Assembly (NCBI GenBank): GCA_035578155.1
Contig: JAPWDM010000021.1
Location: 6,150,204 to 6,214,203 of the forward strand
Direction: 5' to 3'
Length of the DNA stretch: 64,000 nt
DNA from: Brachynemurus nebulosus
Lineage: Eukaryota; Arthropoda; Insecta; Neuroptera; Myrmeleontidae
The notes under the pieces were generated by a model. It made no database searches and was not told where the DNA came from. It saw only the letters and a list, made by a program, of their open reading frames with translations. The translations under genes and the position numbers were made by a program. This document shows positions 1 to 11,190 of this stretch, one piece after another (within the stretch, counting starts at the first letter, position 1; each line of letters starts with the position of its first letter).

Positions 1-1512
1 GTTATATTATTGTAATTTTTATAATTTTACCGTACAAAAATTGGATATGTTCGCTTGTTACACGTCGATTGTAGTATGAGCACAGTAATTTTTATGGGAA
101 TTTTCTCTCCGTGTACATAATTATGATAATTATGATATGTATACTGAATTGAATATTTAAACATAAAGAATGTATAGGCAGTTGGCTACTTATACATACG
201 GACTGAATGCGCTATTATTACAATTAATATTTTTATAATAACTACACCATTATAATAATCTAATACCTCCGATTGAGCTGATTTTTTTTTTACATAATTT
301 TTGGGCTTAAGAACTGAACCCCTAAACGGATTTCTGGCGATGCGGACCGGTAGCGTATTTTTCAACCCTTGTCTAAGTTTAGGGGTTACTAAAAGTTTTC
401 CGTTACCGTAGCAACAAAAATTAAAAAGAGATTCTTATGGAAATTGGTGAGCAGCACAAAAAAGAAAGAATGAATTTTTTCGATATTTTCCTTAGTGATA
501 TTAAGTGTCAAATTTGTAAAACTTACTATATTGAGTAGACAATTACGGTAGGTATATTACGGCATTTATTGATAGAAGTAAGTGGAAAATGGACCAGACG
601 GCATCACTGACATTTCATTTTCAGGCGAAGGATAATTAAATAATTTTGAAGCGATTACACGCCGAGGCCTATTTGTAAATAATTACCCTTTGCCTAAGAA
701 TGAGGCTTCATTGGTGATGTCCCGTTCATTTTTCACTTATTTCTGTGAATAAAAATCAAAATATTTTAATTAAATTCATAAAAATTGATGCTATGTGTAT
801 GTGTATGTGTATAATATACAATCCATTATCTCATTATAATAAGTTTTAGAAATAAGACACGTATTATCTCGAAAGCTGAACAGGGTATCGAAAAACTTTG
901 TTCTTCCTTTTTTGTTCCACTAATAAAATTCTATAAGAATCTACCTCTAGTTTTTATCACCATAATAACGGAAACCTTTTTTTAGTTGTTTCCTGTATTT
1001 AAAGGATTAAAAAATACACTTTCGATCAACGTTTCTAAAAATTAATTTAGAAAATAATTTCTTATTGTTAAATCAAAAAGAGTATATAAAAAAAACATTT
1101 AGTTAAGTCGGAGGGTATCCGATAGTACATTTGCCTATTTATATCTCTTATATACAATTTTTGCTAATTTAAACCCTCAGCTTATGCAACTTACAGTTCG
1201 CGTCACAAAAATCCGTTTAAGGGATAACTTCTTAAGCTAAAAAGATTATGCGAAATTCAATCGGTGGTACGCGAGAAATTCATTATTATTAGAATTGATA
1301 AATTCGTTATTTTAAGTTATTTTACTGCCACCAGTGGAAAAGTCCATTTTAATACGCGCACCACGAAATTTGTATGATATTTTTGGTGCTCAAGTTGCGC
1401 GTTATACGCCGGAAAATACGGTAATTATGTATAAGTAGGCAACTGCGTGTACATATTGCATATTTACACAAAATATTTCATATACATACTTTATGTATAA
1501 ATAGCCAGATCC
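1..1512. mobile_element. Truncated copy of a long-TIR DNA element
   Basis: This stretch is a near-identical direct repeat of about 24390-25893, cut off by the window start. Its right terminus (ending ...TAAATAGCCAGATCC) matches the right inverted repeat of the second copy, and the bases after it, TAAAATTAA, are the 9-bp target duplication seen at both sides of that copy. The first ~120 bases are one half of the hairpin described at 24289-24502. I see no coding region. Small differences from the second copy (for example GATCC against CATCC near the end) show that the two have diverged slightly. Confidence 0.7.
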
Positions 1513-1555
1513 TAAAATTAAATAAGTAAATTGTATAGGTTGGTTCATTACAACA
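1513..1555 (-). repeat. Start of an errantivirus-type LTR (minus strand)
   Basis: The last bases (cattacaaca on plus, TGTTGTAATG on minus) are the same as the LTR start at 25931-25936. Together with the inserted element at 1-1512 this is the low-coordinate (3') LTR of a minus-strand element; the rest of the LTR lies outside the window. Confidence 0.6.
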
Positions 1556-1575
1556 TCCCCCTAAAAAAGAGGAAA
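1556..1575 (-). promoter_or_regulatory. Polypurine tract of an LTR element
   Basis: On the minus strand the bases directly before the LTR read CTTTTTTAGGGGGA, a G-rich run that abuts TGTTG. This is the normal position of the plus-strand primer of an LTR retroelement. The same tract is found at 25937-25956. Confidence 0.55.
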
Positions 1576-1602
1576 CATATTTTAGCATAAAATTTGTTTC
1601 CG

Positions 1603-1932
1603 TTAAATGTTATATCCTGGAATCTTAATTTCTTCAGAACCACGAGAGGTAGAAATTTGTTGTATAGTGTCATCAGTCGTTTCCACACAAGTTCTATTAT
1701 CTGAACTTTTTACATTATTAGTTTTAAAACACAATAAATTTTTACTTCTTAATAATAAGTAATACAGGTAACATATATTTATTATTAAAACGAAAATAAG
1801 AATTACATAAAAGGTGACATGTAAGTACACTAATCCATTTCGTACCTAATTCTGACCTTGTACCTCCAAAATACCATTTTTAATTTTAGCAATATCTTTG
1901 CCTAACTGAATCTACATAATTCTTCAAATTGG
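1603..1932 (-). pseudogene. Env C-terminal tail of an errantivirus-type element
   Basis: The minus-strand reading contains a long hydrophobic segment (YVILIFVLIINICYLYYLLL) followed by a polar tail of about 45 residues that ends just before the polypurine tract, the expected place for the transmembrane anchor and cytoplasmic tail of an errantivirus envelope protein. The same sequence occurs at 25991-26300 next to a much longer env. Both copies share an in-frame TAG about 12 codons before the anchor, so the defect was present before the copies separated or this is not the used frame. The upstream part of env is missing here: homology to the other copy stops at about 1932-1941. Confidence 0.6.
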
Positions 1933-1933
1933 T

Positions 1934-2289
1934 AAGGTGTCAAAGAGTCTGGAACCATTACAACATTTGAAATATTAAATATTTGAAATATTAATTTTTG
2001 TTTTTACTTCAGCACTTAATTTAGAACAAATCAATAATTCGACTGCATGTTTTTGTGATCTATTAGCTAATTCGTATGCACTATTGGCATTTTGAATAAA
2101 ATTTTGGAGCTCTTTTGGGTCTCCGTTAAATGGTGTAACTAACTGTGCAATTAAGTTTAATGGAATAGTTTCGCTAGTTTGACTTTCGTCGTCAGTAACG
2201 TAATCCTCATATGTTAAGGATGGAGGTACTGGATTGGATGTATTAGGTTCTTGTGTTGAATCAGGTAAAATAGTATTAGTATTTGGCAT
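1934..2289 (-). pseudogene. Gag N-terminal fragment of an LTR element
   Basis: An ATG at 2289 opens a frame of 104 codons to 1975. It begins with a proline/threonine-rich stretch and goes into a segment of the type seen in errantivirus Gag capsid regions (PFNGDPKELQNFI, then an ANSAYELANRSQ helix). The order on the minus strand is leader, gag start, then directly the env tail at about 1932, so pol and most of env are missing. Either an internal deletion joined gag to env within one element or two elements recombined. Family assignment is by motif recognition only. Confidence 0.5.
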
Positions 2290-2373
2290 TGTGAAGGCTC
2301 TGGGATGCAAGTACCAAAGAGAAGAATACTCAAAAATGTACTTACAGTTATTTTCCACACACCGAGTCACAAT

Positions 2374-2607
2374 ATGAGTTGCTTTGGGTTCGTCTTAGGT
2401 AAATACCGACGGACGGCGTAGAATCAATATCCCTTCGTTCGGCTTGAACTGGACGATGATCCACAGAATCCTTTTGACGATATCCAACAGATGAGTTGCT
2501 TTGGGTTCGTCTCAGGTGAATATCGACGGACGGCGTAGAATCAATATCCCTTCGTTCGGCTTGAACTGGACGATGATCCACAGAATCCTTTTGACGATAT
2601 CCCACCG
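2374..2607. repeat. 117-bp tandem duplication in gag leader
   Basis: Two copies (2374-2490 and 2491-2607) both start ATGAGTTGCTTTGGG and differ at only a few bases. They lie in the 5' leader of the gag fragment. The open frame running through them on the minus strand is a by-product of the repetition. Confidence 0.8.
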
Positions 2608-2616
2608 CTGTCACCA
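2601..2616 (-). promoter_or_regulatory. Possible primer-binding site
   Basis: On the minus strand the bases AATT TGGTGACAGCGGTGGG-like lie about 310 bases upstream of the gag ATG. TGG followed by a tRNA 3'-end-like sequence is what a retroelement primer site looks like. I cannot match it to a specific tRNA and did not find an LTR next to it that equals the LTR at 1-1555, so this is weak. Confidence 0.3.
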
Positions 2617-3458
2617 ATTTTTATGTCGTATCCTGAGTTTTACGGCACAATTGGATTGAAAGGCGTCGCTGTCACCAGGGCAGTTTTTATTGAAGATAAA
2701 ACTCCTTAAAATCTTGATTTACCAATGTCGTTGATGGTTTTCCAACAGTTGGCGATGTTTAACACTGACTTGTAATTGTCGAATGTTTGTTATCATCAAA
2801 TTTGATAATAGACTTGTTATCGTCAAATTTACTAACACTTTAAATAGACTGCTATTTAAAATAGAATTTTTATCGTCGAATTGAATAATACTGTTTTTAA
2901 GAAACAACACAAGAATAAATTTAAATATTTATTGTAACAATTAAAACTTACATCTTAATCTTACGATAGTGATTTTAATAATAATTAATTGGGTCAGATC
3001 GTGTTCTATTTATATGGTTTTTTATTTGACTTTCTATCCTAGGGGATTTTCCTAATGATTATTTAATTGTTTTATTATTATAAGAATTTAGGTGAAAGTC
3101 GTGGCTCGACAACATACAATATTAAATAAAATTTACTTTTAATAGGGAACAATCGTTATCTCCTTCAACTCAGAAATGAAAGTTAATATTCTTATTTAAT
3201 AAACAAAACTACAATACTCAATAATAATAAAGTTCGTAAACGGGAAAGTCAACGAGGCTAAACACTATAAAAATGCCCTTGACCTTCAAAGAAAAATGAA
3301 ATATATTAAGGGGATCCTTTTGGATTTGTGGTACTTTCTAATTTTCCAATGACACGAGGCTTTTCATGAAAAATCTCTAAATTAACTGTTACAATATTAA
3401 ATAGTTGTAAATTCATTAGTAAAAAATTGTAAATTATTTTATAACAAGAGTTTAAACA
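2617..3458. other. No gene seen
   Basis: AT-rich sequence, probably LTR or leader remnants of the minus-strand retroelements on either side. A motif GTCGCTGTCACCAGGG at about 2668 resembles the inverted-repeat end at 9970 and the site at 2601. No supported coding sequence. Confidence 0.4.
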
Positions 3459-4268
3459 TTAAATTGTTAAATTATTTCCAATAGGAAAATTTTTAAATTT
3501 AGTTAATTTGTTAAGAAAAGTAAAATAATTGTTGATATTTATTGGAAAGACTTTATTATTATTTTTGAAATGATTTAACGTAAATTCTGTTTTATTTTTA
3601 AAAACTTTAACCTTTTTATCCTTCCTTTTAATTTCTTTATTTGTTATACTGTTTCTTTTGCTAAAATTGTTTGCTATTTTTGCTTTAAAAATTTTGTTAA
3701 ATTTTCTTTTTCTAATTTTGTACCTTAATTTTCTAGACCTGTTTTTTCCTTTTCTCATTTTAATATTTTCAATTTTAAATTTAGTATTATTAATAAATTT
3801 GTTATGTTTCTTAAATTTAATTTTGTTTAAGTTTGTAATCGTGCAAATTGAAGTTAATGTATTTACATTAGTTTCATTTGAATTATGAGAAACAGTGCTG
3901 TTTTCATCAGAAATTGTAATATTGAGCAGTTGATTAAAATTCTTGGAAATCCTTTGTACATTTGAATTTAGATTGTTATGATTTTGAGTACGATTGTTGC
4001 TAGTGCTTTGGTCGAATTTATCTAACATTTGACTATTATTATCTAAAACTTTGCTATTATTTGAATTTTTTAGCATCCTATTAAATCTTTCAATTAAATC
4101 ATCTATTGTATTAACAATGTTATTAATAATGTCATCTTTCTTACACAAAATATTCTAAAGATCACTAACGGTTCCATTGCATACCCTCGAAGCTGGAACA
4201 ACCTGTTGACTAACAGCAACGGCGATTCCATCCGGTGTAATCCGTTCGGTGTTGCTGGATGTCGCCAT
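3459..4268 (-). pseudogene. Gag-like ORF of an LTR retroelement, broken
   Basis: An ATG at 4268 (MATSSNTERITPDG...) starts a frame that meets one in-frame TAG at 4155-4157 and then continues open to 3459 in the same frame. The first part is Ser/Thr/Val-rich. The second part begins with a helix-like segment (DDIINNIVNTIDDLIERFNRM), is Asn-rich in the middle and strongly Lys/Arg-rich from about 3540 to 3800, as in nucleic-acid-binding ends of Gag proteins. A primer-binding site and LTR end lie 180 bases upstream, which is the main reason for a Gag call. No CCHC knuckle is visible, so the identity is uncertain. Confidence 0.35.
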
Positions 4269-4451
4269 AACTGGTGAATCTTCGATGCTTAACGGGGATG
4301 AAGTATCACAAAAAAGATGTTGGGGAATGAATGAAAAATCTCTTACATCCACTATTGAATCTTCGATTTTTCCAAAACTCACAAGTCAAAATTTTCAAAA
4401 CACAAAGTTCCAATCGATAAAGTTCACTTAAACAACATAATTTTATATTCT

Positions 4452-4471
4452 ATTCCCCGCCAGGGATGCCA
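4452..4471 (-). promoter_or_regulatory. Primer-binding site resembling tRNA-Asp 3' end
   Basis: Minus-strand TGGCATCCCTGGCGGGGAAT sits two bases after an LTR-like end ...CGCTACA and upstream of the gag-like ORF. It resembles, with mismatches, the complement of insect tRNA-Asp 3' ends as I remember them. Confidence 0.4.
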
Positions 4472-4473
4472 TA

Positions 4474-5310
4474 TGTAGCGGTTTCGGCTATAAAGTCTTT
4501 ATATAATTAATTAGTTTGATAGCATGTTTGACACCATTTTAGTTATTTATAAATTTTGTTCTTTTTTAAATTTTAATTTAAATATATTTATAATAATTTG
4601 TATAAAGTTTATTATTTCATAATATTATTTAATTTATCTTTTACTTAATAAAATTTTGTTATTATTAATATTATTTTAATTTTGTATTTATTATATTTTA
4701 TTAGTAAATAACATAATAGTAATGACATCCTTGCTGTTTCCAGTTGATGCAAAGAGTATATTTATATGTAACAATAATGACATCCTTGCCTTTTCAAATT
4801 CATGCAAAGGGTGTGTGTCTCCTCGATCCCATCTCATCGCACCCTAAGCCTCGCTTATTCCGTTGCTAAATATGGTCACTAAGAGTGCTCGTCGCTCTGA
4901 TTGGCTAAAACCGTCTCTATCTTAATCATGATAATTGTCCTTATAAACGCAACTGAACAAAACGATGGTGGCGCGGTAAGTCCAAATACGGGCCACAAGT
5001 TAACCAACTAGTGGTTTGAAACCAAAATATTTGGAAAAGCTTATGAAATTTAATAACAGGTGTCGACACTATTCCCGCGCTCTAATACAAATGCATAAGG
5101 CCATATCGCCACAAGGTACCTCAGTAAACGAAAAATACAAATACAACTGGAACGGAAAACCCAACAGAAAATGTTACGCTTTAGACCTTTTAACTCATTT
5201 TTTGTTGTACGGTCACAATAGCATCAGTTATCACAGGATAGTATGAATAGCGTGTTACTACCATTAGTGTCTGAAAAAAATACCGGAAGCAAAACGAAGA
5301 AAGTGCTACA
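4474..5310 (-). repeat. Probable LTR of the gag-like element
   Basis: On the plus strand the segment starts TGTAGCGG and ends GTGCTACA, giving the TGTAGC...GCTACA inverted termini expected of an LTR, and its low end abuts the primer-binding site. It contains a short direct duplication (GACATCCTTGC at about 4724 and 4772). The second LTR of this element is not in the window, so the outer limit is a proposal. Confidence 0.4.
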
Positions 5311-6476
5311 AGCCGAAGGCAAAGAGAAAAATAGATAAGTCAAAATTACTTTATGCTATTCTATATTTTTATAAAATAAAACAAACATTTTACTTAGCAA
5401 AAAAATCGCGTTTATTTTTTAATTGTGACAATTGTTTCAAGCTTAATAGCCCATTTTCAAACAAAGTAAGATGACTTTATTTATATGAAGGTAGAACAAA
5501 TTTTTAAAATTTAATTTTTACAAACAATTTTTTTAAGCCATAACAAAAAAAAGAAATACGAAAATCAAGTTGAAGATAAAAAAAAAAAAAAAAAAAAAAC
5601 GGCAGAATGTGAATGCATTGGGCAAGACTGTGGGGTTAAAATTTAACGTAATACTAATTGCGTGGGAAAAATATGGAATTATTATTCATTTTTATTTTCA
5701 TTTTAGGCAATGAATTTATTACTTTTTTGTAATTTTGTTTTCAAAATGAAATATCAAAAAGTTTTATATTCAAAATGAATTTTCTTTTTTTGAGGACACA
5801 TTTTTAAGGGGATTAATTTGAATTAGATTTTTATATTGACTTTCTTCTAGATTTTTATACTGACTTTTTATACTGAGGTTCTTCTCTATAGCATCCCAAC
5901 TTGGTTATTCATTCGTAAAAAATCCGTAAAAATTTTACTGGCGTTAGATATAGAATATCTCATTTTACTCGAAAATGACATTTTGTTAGAAATTTTTTTT
6001 TGAAAATAAGCTCCACATTATTATAAATGCATGCATGTGTATGTGTTATAAGTAAATAAATAATACATAGTAGTTTTTATGAAGATCAAAGGTACGTGAA
6101 GCACAAGTTGGAACTTGTAAATACAGTCAGAGGATGATAGGATGACAACCGCATACATACATAAACAGTTCGCCAAGTGTGTGTCTGATAAACATTAACT
6201 CAGGGTTCTTGTAAGTACCGTTTTTTTTGGCTTTTGGAATAAAAAGCCTTATAAAGGATTATATTTTTACGGCTTATTATGAAAATAAGTTAATATATTC
6301 GACAATGTTATTTGCACTTGTGTTACTTAAGAGGCAATTAAGTGATAATTTGATTTCTTACAAAACACATTGAGTTTAAAGTTCAATAATTCTGAAAAGA
6401 ATTATAAAAATGAAAAGTTGTTAAAAGAACCTCAGTTTGATTTTAAAGAATCTTTTAATGATATGCCACACAATTA
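5311..6476. other. No gene seen
   Basis: AT-rich sequence with an A-run at about 5577-5600 and a duplicated phrase (ATTTTTATA(T/C)TGACTTT) at 5826-5870. The segment near 5385-5440 resembles part of the inverted-repeat element at 33000-33060. No supported coding sequence. Confidence 0.4.
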
Positions 6477-6889
6477 AGCCTAGTTTTCATTGGTAGAGTT
6501 AGTAGGAAAGTATACTAGCATACTTTTTAGCCAAATTTTGTTACTCTACCAATTCTGGTAGAGTAGCTGTCCACACATTAATTTAAAAAGCATTAGGGTA
6601 GTCAAATGGTGTAAAACTGAACTGACAGCAATGAACCGTCGTCGTTTAGCTGTTGAGGAGGTGTTTTAAAAGTATAGCTGGTATTTGGCTGCAGGAAATC
6701 ACTTTAGCCATCGAAATACGGGGGGATAGTAACCATCGAATGGTTACTATCCCGCCGTGCAATCTTACTCTACTCCACCATAATTTAGTACTCTACTCTA
6801 CCAATTATGTTTTCATTGGCAGAATTAGAAGGATAGTTAGTACTTGTCCAAATTACTCTACCGCTTACTCTACAAATGAAAACTAGGCC
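6477..6889. mobile_element. MITE with TTA duplication (PIF/Harbinger-like)
   Basis: The ends are inverted: left AGCCTAGTTTTCATTGG, right CATTTG/AATGAAAACTAGGCC. TTA at 6474-6476 and 6890-6892 is the direct 3-bp duplication. A 3-bp TWA target and GGCC-type ends are typical of PIF/Harbinger. The interior repeats the end motif (GGTAGAGTA) several times in both directions. No transposase is encoded. Confidence 0.7.
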
Positions 6890-7179
6890 TTAGAATACAT
6901 GGACTTATTTTTATAACTACTTACGAAAAATAAAAATTTTATCAACTTTTTCAACATTTCTCTTAATAATATCAATTTTAATTTTTGGGAGATGTATAAT
7001 ATCGAAATATACTTTAACATAAAATTTCACTTCAGTTTTCGTATTTTAAATTTTTCTTCGGGGCCCTATGATTGCGACTATACCTCGCCTCTTTTATACA
7101 CAACACATACATATACATAAAGAAGTACAAAGATAGATTTTACATTTTAGTATGTATGTAAATGTATATTTAACAACTG

Positions 7180-7984
7180 CAAGGTGTCAATTTAAAAACA
7201 TACCAGGTCTCCTATCATGATAAATTGATAATCATATCTTTGAAACTGTAAAAGATAATAAAATTTCTCAAAACCGTTTTTTAACATGGATTGGGAACCA
7301 TTATGATCCACATTGGTATCCTCTACAACCAGCTCCTAACATTCTAGCCGCCTTTTATCCTTAAATTTCTTAAAATTTTCATATCTTTCAAAACTCCCCG
7401 AGGCATAAGTGTGAAAATCGTGGAAGGTCTTCTGTTATTACCTCCCGGCCTGTAATGTTCGTTTGTATATTTTGATTTTATAATTTGTAAAAATAAACTT
7501 ATTTGCAAAATAGGGAATTTGACATTTATAACATTAAATTTGAATAAATTGATTCAAATATTATTTTTTATAATTTTCCAAAAATAAATGAAAAATTAAT
7601 ATTATAGTATAGTGTTTTGTATCTTTCGATCTTAAGATTATAATTTCTTACGATTTTATTTCAAATACACATGGGATTTGATACTTGTAAATTTGAATAA
7701 GAGAAAATACATCTCAAATTTATTTTTCGTATCCTTCAAATAATAATCGATAAATGAAAATTATATTCGGTATTAACGAATACCATTTTTAAAGAGCTTT
7801 CCAATGCTGTACCATAAGTGAGGTCTTATAACTTAAAAAAATAGGTTCGGAGACGCTAGAGCTTACTGAACTGGTTGGTCATATTGGTTCCCCTACCATG
7901 TCATAGAAACGGTTTTGAGAAATTTTAATTATCTTTTACAGTTCTACAGATATAAGGCCGGTTTGTATTTAAATTGACACCTTG
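7180..7984. mobile_element. Non-autonomous element with ~100-bp inverted ends
   Basis: CAAGGTGTCAATTTAAA at the left is inverted as TTTAAATTGACACCTTG at the right, and homology continues inward for about 100 bases (GTAAAAGATAATAAAATTTC against the inverse near 7915-7945). I cannot see a clear target duplication. No coding region. Confidence 0.65.
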
Positions 7985-8873
7985 TACAAATTTTTATGTG
8001 TAAATGTTTTGAAATATCAGCTGATTTTATAAACAGATCTGAGAACTCACTACTGACCTAATTATAAATAAGCTGTTCGTATCATCAGTCACGACAAGTT
8101 AATAAATAGGTTTCATGTACAATAACGAAAATAAAAATTTTAATTAATATATTTTTAGAATTAATTTTTTTTTATAAAAGCTTTTATAATCCACATCTTT
8201 AATATGGAGTATGCTAAAATTTAACTACTATTGTAGCAATACTAATTTGAAATGAAAGTTTTAACAAGAAAAAATGTTAATTTATCTTATTTTTGGAAGA
8301 ATGAACTTTTGTACGTGTTAACAAAACGTACATAGATTCTATCTACTTAACGAAAAATATAATGTTTTGTATAATTTTGAATTTGAAATGGTTAATTATT
8401 GTTAATTGACTATGATAATTATTTTCGCCGATGTGTGTTAAATGTGTGTTTAATGTATTAAATATGTGAGAGAACTTTATTAAAGTTGATGTAAGTCAAT
8501 GATGTTTAAATTATTGAAATCGGTTACAGATGTTTGCTAAATTTAAAATTATGAAATATGACGTAAAATTTGTTTTGTTACAAAATATGTTAAAATTTTT
8601 TTGTATGCTACTGTACAGTTAATTTCAAAAGATTCCGTAAATAAGTACATAAACATATTTTATTGACAAAAAGTTCACCATTCAAAAAACCAAAAACAAA
8701 AATATGTTAGGCAGTCAGCCTGATTAAGGTTTTTTTTCTAGGGGCTATTTTTTAACAAGTCTTTTACAATCAAATATTTATGAACTAAAACATAATCGGA
8801 AGAAATTAAAACTCAATTAGTAAACTGAGACCTTTCTCCCCTATTTTTTACGAGACTTATTTATTTTACACCT

Positions 8874-8875
<2 letters not shown>
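7985..8875. other. No gene seen
   Basis: AT-rich DNA with no open frame of note. ACACCTTG just before 8876 repeats the end motif of the preceding element, perhaps a solo end. Confidence 0.4.
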
Positions 8876-9969
<1,094 letters not shown>

Positions 9970-10278
9970 CTGTCACCAGGGCGGCGACACAGATATTTGG
10001 GATTACATGTCTATAAACGAGATATTAATTTACCCAACCAAAAATCACCTTTTGTTAATTCCACTTTAGCAACGAAATTTTCCAATTCGGTTACCTAGGA
10101 ATATTGTTTATTTTTTAGAAATTAATATTCCAACCATAGAGGTAGTTCCGATTAACCCGTGGCGCCGCCCTGGTGTTAAACAATTTTTTATGCGGTTACA
10201 TAGCAATTTTCAAATTAAAATTTTAATCATAGAGATGGAATCCCAACTTATCTGTGTCGCCGCCTTGGTGTCAGACAG
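9970..10278. mobile_element. Small inverted-repeat element
   Basis: Left end CTGTCACCAGGGCGGCGACA is inverted with variation at the right (TGTCGCCGCCTTGGTGTCAGACAG). A third, inverted copy of the end motif (GGCGCCGCCCTGGTGTTA) lies in the middle at about 10161, so two elements may overlap. GC-rich ends stand out from the AT-rich surroundings. Confidence 0.55.
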
Positions 10279-10501
10279 TTACATTCATACATATTTTGAG
10301 AAAATCGCTCATTGTTGCTCCTTATAACTTTGCTTCCAAGAATCAAATTTCAATACAGCCAACTCTTTTATATAGAAACTTCCCTTTGTTGTATTTGAAA
10401 AGCCTTGGAAATCAACAATTGCCGCGTCAGTCATTTCCACTATTGATGCGTGTGTGAAGTCTAGCGTGCAAATCAGCTTGTTTGTAGAGAAGTACCGTAT
10501 T

Positions 10502-10819
10502 TTATAAAATTTTTCTAACGATGTTTGTCAATGGATTGTACTGAATTGCACGATCAGGTAGCAAGAGACAGAACGCTGATGTATTAGCCGGTAATTCTTT
10601 CGATGTTTTAAATTCGATTCTTATTACAACAACTCCAATTTTTAAAGTCTCCCTCTGATGAAAACAGTCAATGAAAATAATAGGAGCAATATCTTTATAC
10701 TGTTTCCGATTGAATAGTGGTTCATTCTTGTTAGAGTTGTAGTAGGCTTCTTGAAATTTTGAATATATATGATATGCCAACGCGTACTTATCATTAGTAA
10801 AGTCCAAATTCAGATCCAT
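10502..10819 (-). pseudogene. C-terminal fragment resembling a Polinton/adintovirus-type capsid protein
   Basis: The 105-residue frame starts MDLNLDFTNDKYALAYHIYS and continues with IIFIDCFHQRETLK, RIEFKTSKELPANTSAFCLL and YNPLTNIVRKIL. I recognise this pattern (FIDC..Q.E, R.EF......P..T.A.CL, Y.PL...V.KI) as the C-terminus of a protein family widespread in insect and nematode genomes, commonly annotated as F54H12.2-like and associated with Polinton/Maverick elements. This is from memory, not from a search. The full protein is several hundred residues long and its N-terminal part is not found in the ~350 bases upstream, so this is a remnant. It shows that Polinton-type elements have been active in this genome. 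Confidence 0.5.
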
Positions 10820-11190
10820 ATATGGATATTTTTTCTAATTTTAAATATACTTTGATATCAGACAGTTCACAATGATCGAAACTAGGTGGATTTTTTTCTT
10901 TCTTGTTACGTCGACCTGTCTGTAATGCAAATATTACATAACGTGGTTTCTCAACTTGTGATGTTAGCTACTGTCACATGTGGAACCATCCACTGAATTT
11001 TTTATATACGAAATATGACGTCATCAGTCGCTGATACAACTACATCATAATCCGTGCGTGCTTTTACTGCAATATCCGTGGAACTTTATTCAACGCAGCG
11101 GTAAAAGTTCTTACTATGCCCACAGAAATTGTTAACATAGCTAATTGCAGTCAGTCATTACTACAGTTATATCATTAAAGATGGGGTCAT

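Noticed and set aside
4916..5250. 76-residue protein-coding gene at 5016-5246
   Set aside because: Lies inside a probable LTR, has no recognisable motif and a chance-length frame.
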